Source: Paenibacillus sp. 453mf (lineage in GTDB: Bacteria; Bacillota; Bacilli; Paenibacillales; Paenibacillaceae). From it: 64,000 nucleotides of DNA. Position 1 is the stretch's first letter. The number at the start of each line of letters is the position of its first letter. The stretch spans positions 186,001-250,000 of the forward strand of contig NZ_FPAC01000002.1 of assembly GCF_900116105.1 (NCBI RefSeq), read 5' to 3'. Position numbers and translations under genes: made by a program. Below are positions 28,189 to 36,458 of the stretch, piece after piece. A model generated the notes under the pieces. The model had not been told where the DNA came from. It was given only the letters and a program-made list of their open reading frames with translations, and made no database searches.

Positions 28189-28923
28189 GTGACCTATCAA
28201 GTAAACCATTTTGAACCGGAGCCTCACGGCTGGAAGGCAATGATTCAGAGCAGAGCGGAAGATGATCCACGAGCACGAGAACAACAGGTAGAGGTCAGAG
28301 GAATATATACGTTAACTAATGAAGAGCTAAAGTCAGAAATCCTTGAAGAGCTGGAAGAAAACGCCTATACCTTGTACTGCCTTCTTGCAGGAGGTAAGGC
28401 TGATATGATCAATTCGGGGCTGATTTCCTGGGTGAAAAATGCAGATGTAAGCTGCTCCTGTAATCACATCGTATGCCCTCATATCGAAGAAGCAAAGCAA
28501 TCGGCGGTAGAATGGGCTGCTGCAAATACGCTGAAGCTGCTTAATATGCTTGGCCTAACACGCGAAGAGCTGCTTACTGAGGTGTTTCGTGGCTGGTCTC
28601 TTGAGTCGGTATCCACCAGCGCTTCTCAGGCAGCGTCGCTGCTGGAACGCAAGACCCAGCGTGCAGGCGGCAATACATCTGCTATTCTAGATTATATCGG
28701 CGAGGCAGCTGCGAATGGTTCACTTCACATGCCTGGTTATGAATTCGAAGGGATCAAAGTGAAGTTAACTCCACCTGAAGAGCTGACTCCTCCATCTTCA
28801 GGCATTGCTCAGCTTGTGCCGGCAGTTCCTGTGGAGGCAGCTTTAGAGGATATCCGCAAGCAAGTTTCGGAGAGAGCGTCCAAGTGGGCAGAGGGATTAG
28901 ATCTTAAGGCCGTCAAGAAGTAA
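28189..28923 (+). CDS. ywqB: SWIM zinc-finger protein (YwqB-like)
   Basis: A 244-residue protein with the SWIM zinc signature CSCNHIVCPH (CxCx4CxH) near residues 87-96. SWIM domains bind zinc and often mediate DNA or protein contacts beside SNF2 helicases. The start is GTG with CAGGAGGTG upstream, 30 bases after the helicase gene, so both are likely in one transcript. The remainder is helical and has no other motif I recognise. Confidence 0.85.
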   Translation: MTYQVNHFEPEPHGWKAMIQSRAEDDPRAREQQVEVRGIYTLTNEELKSEILEELEENAYTLYCLLAGGKADMINSGLISWVKNADVSCSCNHIVCPHIEEAKQSAVEWAAANTLKLLNMLGLTREELLTEVFRGWSLESVSTSASQAASLLERKTQRAGGNTSAILDYIGEAAANGSLHMPGYEFEGIKVKLTPPEELTPPSSGIAQLVPAVPVEAALEDIRKQVSERASKWAEGLDLKAVKK

Positions 28924-29029
28924 CTTGGATATGTACCAGGATGAGGATTTGAAGCTCAATGTCGATAGGTCTATAATGAATGGGAGGAGATTTTAATAGC
29001 AATAACTTTGGGATAGGGGAAATAACAAG

Positions 29030-30016
29030 ATGACAACTTCAACAACCAAGAAACCACGCTGGACCATTGTTCTGTTGACGGTTATGCTGCTGTCCGCCTT
29101 CGCGCTTGCAGGCTGCGGGAACGGGGAAGATCCGCAGGAAGATCAGACGCAGACGGCGCCGGAAACACCGGAGAATCCTTCCCAGGAGGAAACGCCAGAT
29201 GCGCCTGCGGACAACTCAGATGAGGATGCACCTGCGGATAACGATGCGAACGAGAACGGTGAAGAGAATAACGGCAATGAAGATAACAATGACGATAACG
29301 CCGAGGAGCCTTCGGAAGGTGCAGGGCAGGATGACGGTACGGGAAGTGCAGAGGAAGACAGCATTATGGCGCTTCGCGCTGCGAGCTCCCTGCAGAGCAC
29401 GGTTGAAGTCGTTGGAGACAAGAATGTTGTTACTAACCCGGATGCGATTACGGTCATCGTTAACAAAGAACGGAGTCTGCCCGATGGATACGAGCCGACA
29501 GATCTCGTTGAGCCAGACGTTCCATTCTCATTCGATGAGCCTCATGAGAAGCGGCATCTGCGCCAAGAAGCTGCAGATGCGCTGGAGGAGCTGTTTGCCG
29601 CAGCAGAAGAGGATAATATCGAGCTTCGTGCGGTATCAGGATATCGCTCTTATGATCGTCAGGTTGCCGTATTCAACAGCAGTGTAGAACGCAACGGCGA
29701 AGAATATGCGCTCCGTGTAAGCGCACAGCCGGGGAAGAGTGAGCATCAGACCGGACTGTCTATTGATGTATCCAGCCCAAGCGTAGGAAATGTATTGGAA
29801 GAAATCCTTGGCGACACCAAGGAAGGTAAATGGCTTTCAGAGCACGCACCTGAATTTGGATTCATTATTCGTTATCTGGAAGGACGAGAAGAAACGACAG
29901 GCTATGTATACGAGCCTTGGCACATCCGTTATGTGGGTAAAGAACTGGCACCGGATATCGCTGCCAGCGGACTTACGCTAGAGGAGTACTTTGACGAAGC
30001 GAATATTAAGCTGTAA
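29030..30016 (+). CDS. D-alanyl-D-alanine carboxypeptidase lipoprotein (VanY/M15B family)
   Basis: A 328-residue lipoprotein: signal peptide with lipobox ALAGC (Cys ~29), a ~75-residue Asp/Glu/Asn/Pro linker (residues ~32-108), then a VanY domain. Zinc-binding motifs SEHQTGLSID and EPWHIRYVG are intact, as is SGYRSYDRQ. The enzyme trims the terminal D-Ala from peptidoglycan stem peptides outside the membrane. The acidic low-complexity linker presumably spans the wall. It is monocistronic, with a terminator just after the stop. Confidence 0.92.
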   Translation: MTTSTTKKPRWTIVLLTVMLLSAFALAGCGNGEDPQEDQTQTAPETPENPSQEETPDAPADNSDEDAPADNDANENGEENNGNEDNNDDNAEEPSEGAGQDDGTGSAEEDSIMALRAASSLQSTVEVVGDKNVVTNPDAITVIVNKERSLPDGYEPTDLVEPDVPFSFDEPHEKRHLRQEAADALEELFAAAEEDNIELRAVSGYRSYDRQVAVFNSSVERNGEEYALRVSAQPGKSEHQTGLSIDVSSPSVGNVLEEILGDTKEGKWLSEHAPEFGFIIRYLEGREETTGYVYEPWHIRYVGKELAPDIAASGLTLEEYFDEANIKL

Positions 30017-30021
30017 ATAAC

Positions 30022-30060
30022 ATAAGCTGGAGATCCATAAAGATCTCCAGCTTATTTTTT
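30022..30060. terminator. Intrinsic terminator between VanY-like and stalk-protein genes
   Basis: ATAAGCTGGAGATC and GATCTCCAGCTTAT are a perfect inverted repeat followed by TTTTTT, serving the plus-strand gene and possibly the convergent one. Confidence 0.9.
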
Positions 30061-30080
30061 CGTCATGTGTCTGTTGTAAA

Positions 30081-31172
30081 TTATTCAGCTGGGAATGGCT
30101 TGATTGTCTCTGTCGTATCCGCTGAAGCGTCGGCTTCTGCAGTTTCTTCAGCAGGCTCTTCAGCTGACTGGCTGACGTCTACCGAATCAACAACAATCTT
30201 GATTGCATTGCCGATTGGAGGCAGGCTGCGGGTCAGAACGCCATTGTGGAAGCCGATTACATAATCCTCGTCCGTAATGGATGCAGGATCAACCTTCTCG
30301 CCTTTTGTATTCACGACCTGAGTATCCTCATTAATCTGCAGTACAATTTCAGACTGTGGGTTCGCTGCAAGCATTCCGCTTTGGATGAGGAGACTGTGGT
30401 CACCGTCATCATTTATACGAATATCACCGATTGTACCTTCAACGCTGTGGAGGTTATCTTCAGCCTGCTCTGTAACTGTAATTATGTAGACGGCAGATTG
30501 AGGAGGCATGCTGAGTGCCATTGCGATGGAATGCTGTGCTTCCACCTGATCTCCGACTTGTAGATCTGTGATGCTTAGGCTGGTTCCATCCGCAAGCAGG
30601 TATTCTGTGTCCTCATTTGCATTCAGGATTAAGCTTTCTGGTCCGACTCCGTTAATATGAACTCTGGAATCGTCAGCATAAGTAACTACACCAACCGATG
30701 TTGTAAATTCCTGCACTTCTTCTGTTGTAATCGTTACTGAGGCTCCTTCCGTCTTGACATTGGCATGCAGTACTTCACTTGCGAAGTTTAGAGGAACGTA
30801 TTGTTTGCCCTGGGCGATGACCGGTACTTGTCCAAGCTCGACGTACATGCGGTTCACATTATACTGATCTTTACCTGTTGCTATGGCAGTCCATACATTG
30901 CCTTTTGTTAATTCCGCTGTTTTGCTATCCTTCACCCATGTGAGCTCCATGCCAAGCGCCTCTGCAAGGGCACGAACAGGAATCATTGGATGCTCGGCAT
31001 CAGCCAGAACATACCCTGCGTCAATGGCTTGTCCGTTGACTGTAATGCTTACCTTGCTTGCCGCTGAGCTTGAGACAGATACGGGGGCGTCGGCGTTAGC
31101 GTATACATATCCGCTGCTCAGGGCTGCGGTAAGTGCTAGTGCAGCTGCGCCGGTTTTCATTTTCTTGTTCAT
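30081..31172 (-). CDS. Secreted protein with copper-amine-oxidase N-terminal-like (stalk) domain
   Basis: A 363-residue secreted protein with a signal peptide (cleavage near residue 26, after AYANA-type residues). Residues ~40-150 match the copper amine oxidase N-terminal-like domain (VTVNGQAIDAG...MIPVRALAEALGMELTW...YVPLNFASEVL), very common on the surface of Paenibacillus. The remainder is beta-rich and ends in an acidic tail (EEPAEETAEADAS). The function is unknown; wall or surface attachment is likely. GGAGAG lies upstream of the ATG at somewhat long spacing. Confidence 0.85.
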   Translation of the reverse strand: MNKKMKTGAAALALTAALSSGYVYANADAPVSVSSSAASKVSITVNGQAIDAGYVLADAEHPMIPVRALAEALGMELTWVKDSKTAELTKGNVWTAIATGKDQYNVNRMYVELGQVPVIAQGKQYVPLNFASEVLHANVKTEGASVTITTEEVQEFTTSVGVVTYADDSRVHINGVGPESLILNANEDTEYLLADGTSLSITDLQVGDQVEAQHSIAMALSMPPQSAVYIITVTEQAEDNLHSVEGTIGDIRINDDGDHSLLIQSGMLAANPQSEIVLQINEDTQVVNTKGEKVDPASITDEDYVIGFHNGVLTRSLPPIGNAIKIVVDSVDVSQSAEEPAEETAEADASADTTETIKPFPAE

Positions 31173-31483
31173 AAGATCTTAATCTCTCCTTCGTCTTGAT
31201 GTAAGTGTTACTCAGCCGTGAGAACATGCGATAGCTTCGGTAGTGATCATGGTGAAGCAGCAGTATTCGATCCAGCTGTCGACAAGTTCTTAGACGAAGT
31301 CATCGGAATGGAAGTTGCAATTCGCTCTAAATTGGTCACTTTGCCCCATCCACAATACTCTTTATCTTCCGTGCATAGTCCATGGATGTTGCTGCCGCTT
31401 AAAAATACAATTAGAGGATATATGAATCCATTTCATTAATTTCATAATACCCTGTTTTAAGATAGCGAGGAGAATAGAGACAG

Positions 31484-31636
31484 ATGAGAGAAACCTATAA
31501 GCAAGAAAGAATCGGAGGGAGGGACGTGGACATATATCTGCCTCCATCCTATCGTCAAGGCGAAGGTACTTATGCTTTGCAAATAAACAATATTGGAACT
31601 ACAACTGCTAGTGGATATGGATCAATCAATAATTAA
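31484..31636 (+). pseudogene. N-terminal fragment of an esterase gene fused in frame to a foreign tail
   Basis: An ATG at 31484 (GAGGAG upstream) opens ETYKQERIGGRDVDIYLPPS, the start of an IroE/YbbA-type esterase. After GEGTY (about 31574) the family match ends and an unrelated tail (ALQINNIGTTTASGYGSINN) runs to a stop at 31636. The missing C-terminal part of the esterase is found at 36823-37467. The foreign tail looks like the end of another secreted protein. The ~310 bases before this fragment hold no supportable gene. Confidence 0.75.
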
Positions 31637-31652
31637 GTAAAACAAGAAGGCC

Positions 31653-31690
31653 AAGAAGGAGCCATTGTCGAAAACAATGGCTCCTTCTTT
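31653..31690 (+). terminator. Intrinsic terminator after the fused esterase fragment
   Basis: AAGAAGGAGCCATTGT and ACAATGGCTCCTTCTT form a perfect hairpin followed by T residues. It probably belongs to the foreign gene whose tail remains. Confidence 0.85.
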
Positions 31691-31713
31691 ATGAAATTAC
31701 TATTTTGATAAAC

Positions 31714-31926
31714 TTAACTTGATGGAACATCAGTATCAGTCGGGTTTTCATCTGTTTCATTTAAGAGTAACGAATTGGGGTACGATTCAAGAAATGTTGA
31801 TTCATCTACTTTTAAAAGAAACTCGGCTTCAAAAATTAGTTGATTCGTATTAGGTCCGATTTGATCTAACTTTCTTGCTATCTCAGATTCTTTAAAGATA
31901 CTCTGTTCATCTGCTCGCAAGAACAT
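31714..31926 (-). CDS. Hypothetical small protein, possibly the 3' part of a broken gene
   Basis: A 70-residue acidic reading frame (IARKLDQIGPNTNQLIFEAE...) without a clear ribosome binding site before its ATG; the frame is open further upstream to about 32025. The gene just upstream on the same strand (31991-32173) ends in another frame, so the two may once have been one secreted protein separated by a frameshift. No family is recognised. Confidence 0.3.
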   Translation of the reverse strand: MFLRADEQSIFKESEIARKLDQIGPNTNQLIFEAEFLLKVDESTFLESYPNSLLLNETDENPTDTDVPSS

Positions 31927-31990
31927 GCCATGAGGTGTATATAGTTGACTAAAATACCTTTTTGCGAGTTTTCTACGGATTCTACGCTTT

Positions 31991-32173
31991 TTACTGATTT
32001 TCCGATTTTATGGATTTTACGTTATTTATTGAAAAATTAGTGTTAACAGGATTTTCAACTGTCTTATTTACGGTTTCCATTTCTGGATAGGTGTCTGCTT
32101 TTGAATTCGATATTAATGCCACTCCTGAAATAATAGTCACTGAAAAGGCTATTAAATATATTTTTTTAAACAT
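31991..32173 (-). CDS. Small secreted or membrane-anchored protein
   Basis: A 60-residue protein with a signal-peptide-like start (MFKKIYLIAFSVTIISGVAL) and a polar remainder. AAAGGGAGG precedes the ATG at good spacing, which supports translation. It lies inside the AT-rich insert. The function is unknown and it may be the truncated start of a longer gene continuing at 31926. Confidence 0.5.
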   Translation of the reverse strand: MFKKIYLIAFSVTIISGVALISNSKADTYPEMETVNKTVENPVNTNFSINNVKSIKSENQ

Positions 32174-32256
32174 AATATCGCCTCCCTTTCTAACAATTAT
32201 TTCCTACTTTAAAACATTATATTCACCAAAATGTTGAACGAATCGATAAGGTGTAA

Positions 32257-32703
32257 AGGAAAAGATTAAACTATAAATTCACAAATCAAGCAAGTGGACC
32301 TGGAAATGTAGGCGGTTACGAAGGTTTCACTCTAGGTTTAAACAGACAAATTCTTACACATTCAACTAATGCATACGTTTATGATTACTGGGAAGGTGAG
32401 ATTCAAGATGTTCAATTCTATGAAAATTATAGTAACTATGGACGTGCGTTTCGCTGGCAAGACCGATTATTTGCAGGAAGTGTAGAAAATTATAACTCCC
32501 ATTATGGTGAGTTCTCTGTCTATTTTGAGTTTGTAACTGAACCAGGTTCTGGTGCAAAAACACAGCATTATGGTACGTATGCTCATACCTGGGACAAAAC
32601 ATCTATTAATAGCATCGGGATCGGTCCTTACTCTGCTTCAGTTGGATGGACAAATGCCGGTAGTCAGTGGACAGACGCTGACCAATGGATCTATACACAC
32701 TAA
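32257..32703 (+). pseudogene. 5'-truncated remnant of a secreted-protein gene
   Basis: A frame open from 32257 to the stop at 32703 encodes ~148 residues with no start codon or ribosome binding site: NYKFTNQASGPGNVGGYEG..., rich in Tyr, Asn, Gly and Trp (VYDYWEGEIQDVQFYENYSN; GTYAHTWDKTSINSIGIGPY). The composition is that of an extracellular beta-sheet protein. A terminator follows, showing that the 3' end is original. The 5' end is missing, so it is a gene fragment. Confidence 0.6.
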
Positions 32704-32721
32704 AATTTTATTTTAATGATA

Positions 32722-32753
32722 AACAAAGCCTCTCTTTCAAAGAGGGCTTTGTT
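32722..32753 (+). terminator. Intrinsic terminator after the truncated secreted-protein remnant
   Basis: AACAAAGCCTCT and AGAGGGCTTTGTT form a stable hairpin 19 bases after the stop. Confidence 0.8.
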
Positions 32754-32833
32754 ATCTTAAAATGATTTACAATAAGATTATTTGAATCGGTGGTGTGATT
32801 AGTTTTTAAATTCAATAAAAAGAAGGTGATTTC

Positions 32834-33355
32834 TTGAAACTAAAAAAAATAATCCCACTGATATTCATTGCATTCGCAGTCGGTTTTACTCTCCAGATAA
32901 TCATTCAGCAAAATGAAACCATTGAAACTAAAATAGAGAGAAAGATAAAAATTCAGGACAATACTTTACAAAAGTTAATTCACTATGAGATAAAAAACAA
33001 TATTATTTATGCTTTCTATACCAACACAGTATATAATACTTCATCTGGACTTGGATTAAGTGTAATAGAAAATAATAAAGGCATGTCAACACATATAATA
33101 GGTGCAATAGAATTAGATTCAAAAAAAGGGCTTACATATGAAATATCTGAATCTAAACAACTAAATTTAAATGTTGTGTACGGTAGTATTAACAACTCTG
33201 AAATAAAAACAATTCAAATTAATGGTCATGATTGTAATATAGTTAATGCTACTGATTTAACTTTTTGGTATTATATTTCGGAGAATCCTATGCAAAGCAC
33301 TCTAATTGAAGCTAAAGATCAAACAGGCAAGGTTATAATAAATGAGACTTTCTAA
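32834..33355 (+). CDS. Hypothetical membrane-anchored extracytoplasmic protein
   Basis: A 173-residue protein with an N-terminal membrane anchor (KKIIPLIFIAFAVGFTLQII, residues ~4-23) followed by a polar, beta-rich domain presumably outside the cell. The start is TTG with AAGGTGAT upstream. Codons are strongly A/T-ending, unlike the genes flanking the insert. No family is recognised. Confidence 0.6.
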   Translation: MKLKKIIPLIFIAFAVGFTLQIIIQQNETIETKIERKIKIQDNTLQKLIHYEIKNNIIYAFYTNTVYNTSSGLGLSVIENNKGMSTHIIGAIELDSKKGLTYEISESKQLNLNVVYGSINNSEIKTIQINGHDCNIVNATDLTFWYYISENPMQSTLIEAKDQTGKVIINETF

Positions 33356-33381
33356 CGTTTTATTGTCTATTATTTCCCTAT

Positions 33382-33420
33382 TAAATCCGAGTCTGGCCAA
33401 TCGGAATTAAAAAACCTGGC
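33382..33420. repeat. Imperfect direct repeat, copy 1
   Basis: About 39 bases (TAAATCCGAGTCTGGCCAAT then CGGAATTAAAAAACCTGGC) matching copy 2 at about 36504-36542 at 34 of 39 positions. Both copies lie next to hairpins at the ends of minus-strand small genes. Confidence 0.7.
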
Positions 33421-33436
33421 ATTAATCATGCCAGGC
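33405..33436 (-). terminator. Intrinsic terminator of the small zinc-ribbon gene
   Basis: CCTGGCAT and ATGCCAGG pair; on the minus strand the stem is followed by TTTTTT. It overlaps the 3' end of the zinc-ribbon gene. Confidence 0.7.
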
Positions 33437-33562
33437 TTCTTCAGGTTCAAAAATAAGTTCATTTTCGTTTTCAACCAAGTAATCACATTCTGAGATACAA
33501 GCAAATAAGTTGGGTTCGATTTCTACAAGCTCGTGACCACAGCCCGGGCAGACTCTTTGCAA
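33422..33562 (-). CDS. Small zinc-ribbon-like protein
   Basis: A 46-residue protein beginning at a TTG with AAGGAG upstream: QRVCPGCGHELVEIEPNLFA followed by CISECDYLVENE and an acidic tail. The CPGC...C...C arrangement can bind one zinc ion. A terminator follows. Similar tiny zinc-ribbon proteins occur widely in Firmicutes, but no role can be assigned. Confidence 0.6.
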   Translation of the reverse strand: MQRVCPGCGHELVEIEPNLFACISECDYLVENENELIFEPEEAWHD

Positions 33563-33639
33563 GGGATACCATCTCCTTATACTCTATGAATCTATTTTTC
33601 CCGGATCCGGAATAACGTATACTTGTGTCACTCGAATAA

Positions 33640-33846
33640 TTAAACTTTTTCCAGTTCCGACCAGGTATCGTTTATGGCTTTAACCGCTTTGTCCTCATCG
33701 TCACACACTTTGGTGTAGTGATGGTTGAAACCACCTGCAGCTGTAGCTACTGCCGCGAGAGATGCCATCCACTTTCCATTATCCAGTTCCCCAATTGCCC
33801 CTATAAATTCGCTACCTTTGATGATCCCTGTCCTTACAACTTTCAT
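33640..33846 (-). CDS. Small hypothetical protein
   Basis: A 68-residue protein (MKVVRTGIIKGSEFIGAIGE...). The ATG at 33846 follows GAGGAG at usable spacing and is preferred to an in-frame start 18 bases upstream. It contains WMASLAAVATAAGGFNHHYT and an acidic helix at the end. It is cytoplasmic by appearance, with no family recognised. The following ~390 bases (33847-34234) contain no supported gene. Confidence 0.5.
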   Translation of the reverse strand: MKVVRTGIIKGSEFIGAIGELDNGKWMASLAAVATAAGGFNHHYTKVCDDEDKAVKAINDTWSELEKV

Positions 33847-34234
33847 GTCGTCTTCACTCCTCATTTCATGATGGCTTGCCTTTTTACATTTTCGCCAAAA
33901 ATGAATTTCGTATACTTTATTTAAAGAAGAAGTCCGAAATAGCTCCGCAATCTGTCCAGAGGAATCAATTAAATATCGTTAAAATTTTTTTCTTACATAT
34001 TATATACCGGACAGATGAATTCTAACTTGTGAATCTGAACTAACTTGGAACAACTGAGTTGTTCTGTAGTGACAAAATTTTTTTATAAAATTTCAAACTG
34101 TGTTCATAGTGATGGTGTTCTTAGTATAAAGGGGATCCAAGTGTACATAACTCTATTTTTATAGCGTTCCCCGAGATGAAGCAAGGCAGTTTAACTCAAA
34201 AAAAATTTTAAGGAGTGAACTTACAGGTACAAAA

Positions 34235-34354
34235 ATGGACAGATATAATAAGATTATTATTGTTTTATTATTGATAATTGCTATTCTTTTAGGATTAATC
34301 TACTTTGAGCTTAATGAAATAAATCGGCTACAAGAAATACAAATTACTTCTTAG
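34235..34354 (+). CDS. Tiny single-pass membrane peptide
   Basis: A 39-residue frame, MDRYNKIIIVLLLIIAILLG then LIYFELNEINRLQE, consisting of one membrane helix and a short charged tail. AAGGAGTGA lies about 20 bases upstream of the ATG, further than usual, so the start is uncertain. A strong terminator follows 12 bases after the stop, supporting a real transcript. Size and shape resemble type I toxins or small membrane regulators; no more can be said. Confidence 0.4.
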   Translation: MDRYNKIIIVLLLIIAILLGLIYFELNEINRLQEIQITS

Positions 34355-34365
34355 ATTTCTGACAT

Positions 34366-34393
34366 GGAGCCTATATACATAGGCTCTTTTTAT
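34366..34393 (+). terminator. Intrinsic terminator after the tiny membrane peptide
   Basis: GAGCCTAT and ATAGGCTC pair and are followed by TTTTTATT. The next ~220 bases (34394-34610) hold no gene but include a tandem CAGCAGCTCA duplication at about 34413-34432. Confidence 0.85.
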
Positions 34394-34610
34394 TAGGGGT
34401 ATCCTCATTCAGCAGCTCACAGCAGCTCACTTTGGCCCGCTTCCCTGGATGCAGTCTAGCTGCAAATCATATTATCCATATACTCATGATTTGTTCAATA
34501 GCTGCATGCACGTGGATCCGGACCATTGAGACACCCTCGGGATTGAGCGATGACGACGGAAGATCGTCCGTTTCAGGGGCAATTTAAGGGGCTGTAAGTT
34601 CCTTCTTAAC

Positions 34611-34640
34611 AACAAAAGAGCAGCCAATGATGGCTGCTCT
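34611..34640 (-). terminator. Terminator of the toxin/immunity operon
   Basis: AGAGCAGCCA and TGGCTGCTCT pair; on the minus strand the stem is followed by TTTTGTTGTT. Confidence 0.8.
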
Positions 34641-34651
34641 AAGTTCATTTC

Positions 34652-35182
34652 TTATAACCAATCCCAATATTTATTTCCTTGGCAAACGATAAAGCGATCT
34701 AACCATGTTTGAAAGTCGCAATTTAAACTTCTCATATATTCTATAGGCGAATAACAATCATTAACATACATGTAGGTTGGTTTGCCCTCAGACACTTCTT
34801 TAAGATTAATGAAGATATAATCCTGTAGAATATAAGCAACATTTAGTAGTTCAGGTTTCTCATAGGTTGAGTCAATAATTTCTTTCTGTGTTAACACTTC
34901 ATTTAAGCCATATATACCATCTTCAGATCCATATTGAGGTTGTTCAAAAAGACGACAACCATCAGTAGTACTTAGAAAATCCTCGTAATCAAGCGGTAGC
35001 TTAAATTCTAAGTTAACTAAAAGCTTTGAAGCGAGTATGTCAGTACTTACAGGGCTATTGAACTTAAAAGTGTACGTTTCTTCAATACCATCAATATTAT
35101 AGATACTTTGACTATAATTGTTATTTTTTGTTCGAGTAATCAAACCTTTAAGCCCTTGGTTGAGAGTATTGTTTGTACTCAT
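34652..35182 (-). CDS. SMI1/KNR4-family immunity protein
   Basis: A 176-residue protein with SMI1/KNR4 landmarks: LPLDYEDFLSTTDGCRLFEQ near residue 75, GIYGLNEVL, and a C-terminal FQTWLDRFI. In polymorphic toxin systems this superfamily commonly supplies the immunity protein for nuclease toxins. The ATG at 35182 has AAAGGGTG upstream; a longer in-frame start overlaps the toxin stop. It lies 31 bases after the secreted nuclease-like toxin gene and ends at a terminator, so the pair forms a two-gene unit. Confidence 0.8.
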   Translation of the reverse strand: MSTNNTLNQGLKGLITRTKNNNYSQSIYNIDGIEETYTFKFNSPVSTDILASKLLVNLEFKLPLDYEDFLSTTDGCRLFEQPQYGSEDGIYGLNEVLTQKEIIDSTYEKPELLNVAYILQDYIFINLKEVSEGKPTYMYVNDCYSPIEYMRSLNCDFQTWLDRFIVCQGNKYWDWL

Positions 35183-35213
35183 TAAGTCAACACCCTTTAC
35201 ATATTTAATAGAT

Positions 35214-36182
35214 TTAATAAGCCACAAACCATGGGCTAACTACCGAAGTATGATGAGTATTTAAAATTGGTATTAAATTTGAATAGTCATTGGTACCGCC
35301 TAAGTTTCTAGGTCTCATATGATGGACATGATTCAAGGTCCAATCATAATTATTGGGATATTCCTTATTATACCAATCAATGTATTTGTTGCGATCACTA
35401 GTAGTCCATGAGATAGGAGTTGTTCTAGCCCAATCAGCCCTTGCTGGTTCTTTCATTACTTTAGCAGAAGCAACATCAGTGTATATAGGGTATAAATTCC
35501 CTTTTGTATTTAGCAAGATAGTTGAAGTATTAGTAGTATCTGTCCCAAGTACAACACCGAGTATATTTTTGGCCGTTATATCTGACACCACAGTGTAGAA
35601 ACCGGTAACGGTTGCATCAAAGGAATGAGTGACTGTAGCTCCAACTTTAATTCCTAGTACTCCGGACAAAGTATAAGTAACAGATGATACTATGTTAGTG
35701 GTTGTTGATCGGGTCATTGATCTTCCGAGATTAAGTTTAAAATCTAATTTATTTGGTTTTGAACCGGTAATCGACATGATGGTAGCTTTGAAATTAGCTT
35801 TTCTTGCATCTTTTGCTCCCGCGTCAACTCTAGTGGAAACAGTGATACCATTCAAAGATGAAGGAGTTACAGCAGAAGAAGTTTCACTAGCAGCAGCATT
35901 TTGAAAGGCTTGTTGTTCACTTATTTCAGTAGTTACACTAGATCCATTCTCTTTATATTCGATAAAATAATAACGATCTTCTATTTCGTTCGGATTTTCA
36001 TATTCTGTATACTCTTTAACAAAGTTCAATTTCACTTCTTGGCCAATATCTTCTTTGTTCTCTCCCAAAAACTGAATGGATGGTCCATTTTCTTCTGCAT
36101 TTATTGTTGATCCCACAGGTGTCAGCGTTAGAATTAGAGCTACTACCATAAACATTGATAACAACCATTTAATTTTTTTCAA
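35214..36182 (-). CDS. Secreted toxin with C-terminal HNH-type nuclease domain
   Basis: A 322-residue protein with a Sec signal peptide (KKIKWLLSMFMVVALILTLT, cleavage near residue 30), an N-terminal and central region with beta-strand character (~35-255), and a C-terminal His-Me finger/HNH-like domain: LNHVHHMRPRNLGGTNDYSN near residue 285, then LIPILNTHH near the end. The HH...GG..D.SNL...H pattern is that of bacterial toxin nucleases. An SMI1/KNR4 immunity gene follows at once. AGAGGAGG precedes the ATG. It has no LXG, RHS or WXG delivery domain, so it seems to be secreted directly. The target and the toxic role are inferred. Confidence 0.75.
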   Translation of the reverse strand: MKKIKWLLSMFMVVALILTLTPVGSTINAEENGPSIQFLGENKEDIGQEVKLNFVKEYTEYENPNEIEDRYYFIEYKENGSSVTTEISEQQAFQNAAASETSSAVTPSSLNGITVSTRVDAGAKDARKANFKATIMSITGSKPNKLDFKLNLGRSMTRSTTTNIVSSVTYTLSGVLGIKVGATVTHSFDATVTGFYTVVSDITAKNILGVVLGTDTTNTSTILLNTKGNLYPIYTDVASAKVMKEPARADWARTTPISWTTSDRNKYIDWYNKEYPNNYDWTLNHVHHMRPRNLGGTNDYSNLIPILNTHHTSVVSPWFVAY

Positions 36183-36242
36183 CTCTTTCTTCCTCCTCTA
36201 GTATCAAGCATAAACCAAATTTGTACTACTGGTGGTGAAATT

Positions 36243-36338
36243 ATGAACTTTGATATTTCTGGTTTAATCATTGCTTTCCTTCTCTGTTTGCCGATCATAG
36301 CTATAGTTGTTGTGGTGCGTAACATAAAGAGAAAATAG
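36243..36338 (+). CDS. Tiny membrane peptide divergent from the toxin gene
   Basis: A 31-residue frame, MNFDISGLIIAFLLCLPIIA then IVVVVRNIKRK, made of one membrane helix and a basic end. GGTGGTGA lies before the ATG at good spacing. It is read divergently from the toxin gene 60 bases away. No function is recognised and the call is tentative. Confidence 0.4.
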   Translation: MNFDISGLIIAFLLCLPIIAIVVVVRNIKRK

Positions 36339-36458
36339 TTTACTAATCAAGTCAAAATCGTTTGATCTTAGTCAATCACACTCCTCTCCTTCTTCAATAA
36401 GAACACCTTAAACTTGTAAAAGGTTGTAAATTATTTTTATTTTTTAACTATACAAAAA

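Noticed and set aside
31218-31439. A 73-codon plus-strand reading frame before the split esterase
   Set aside because: No ribosome binding site and no recognisable family; the segment appears to be intergenic.
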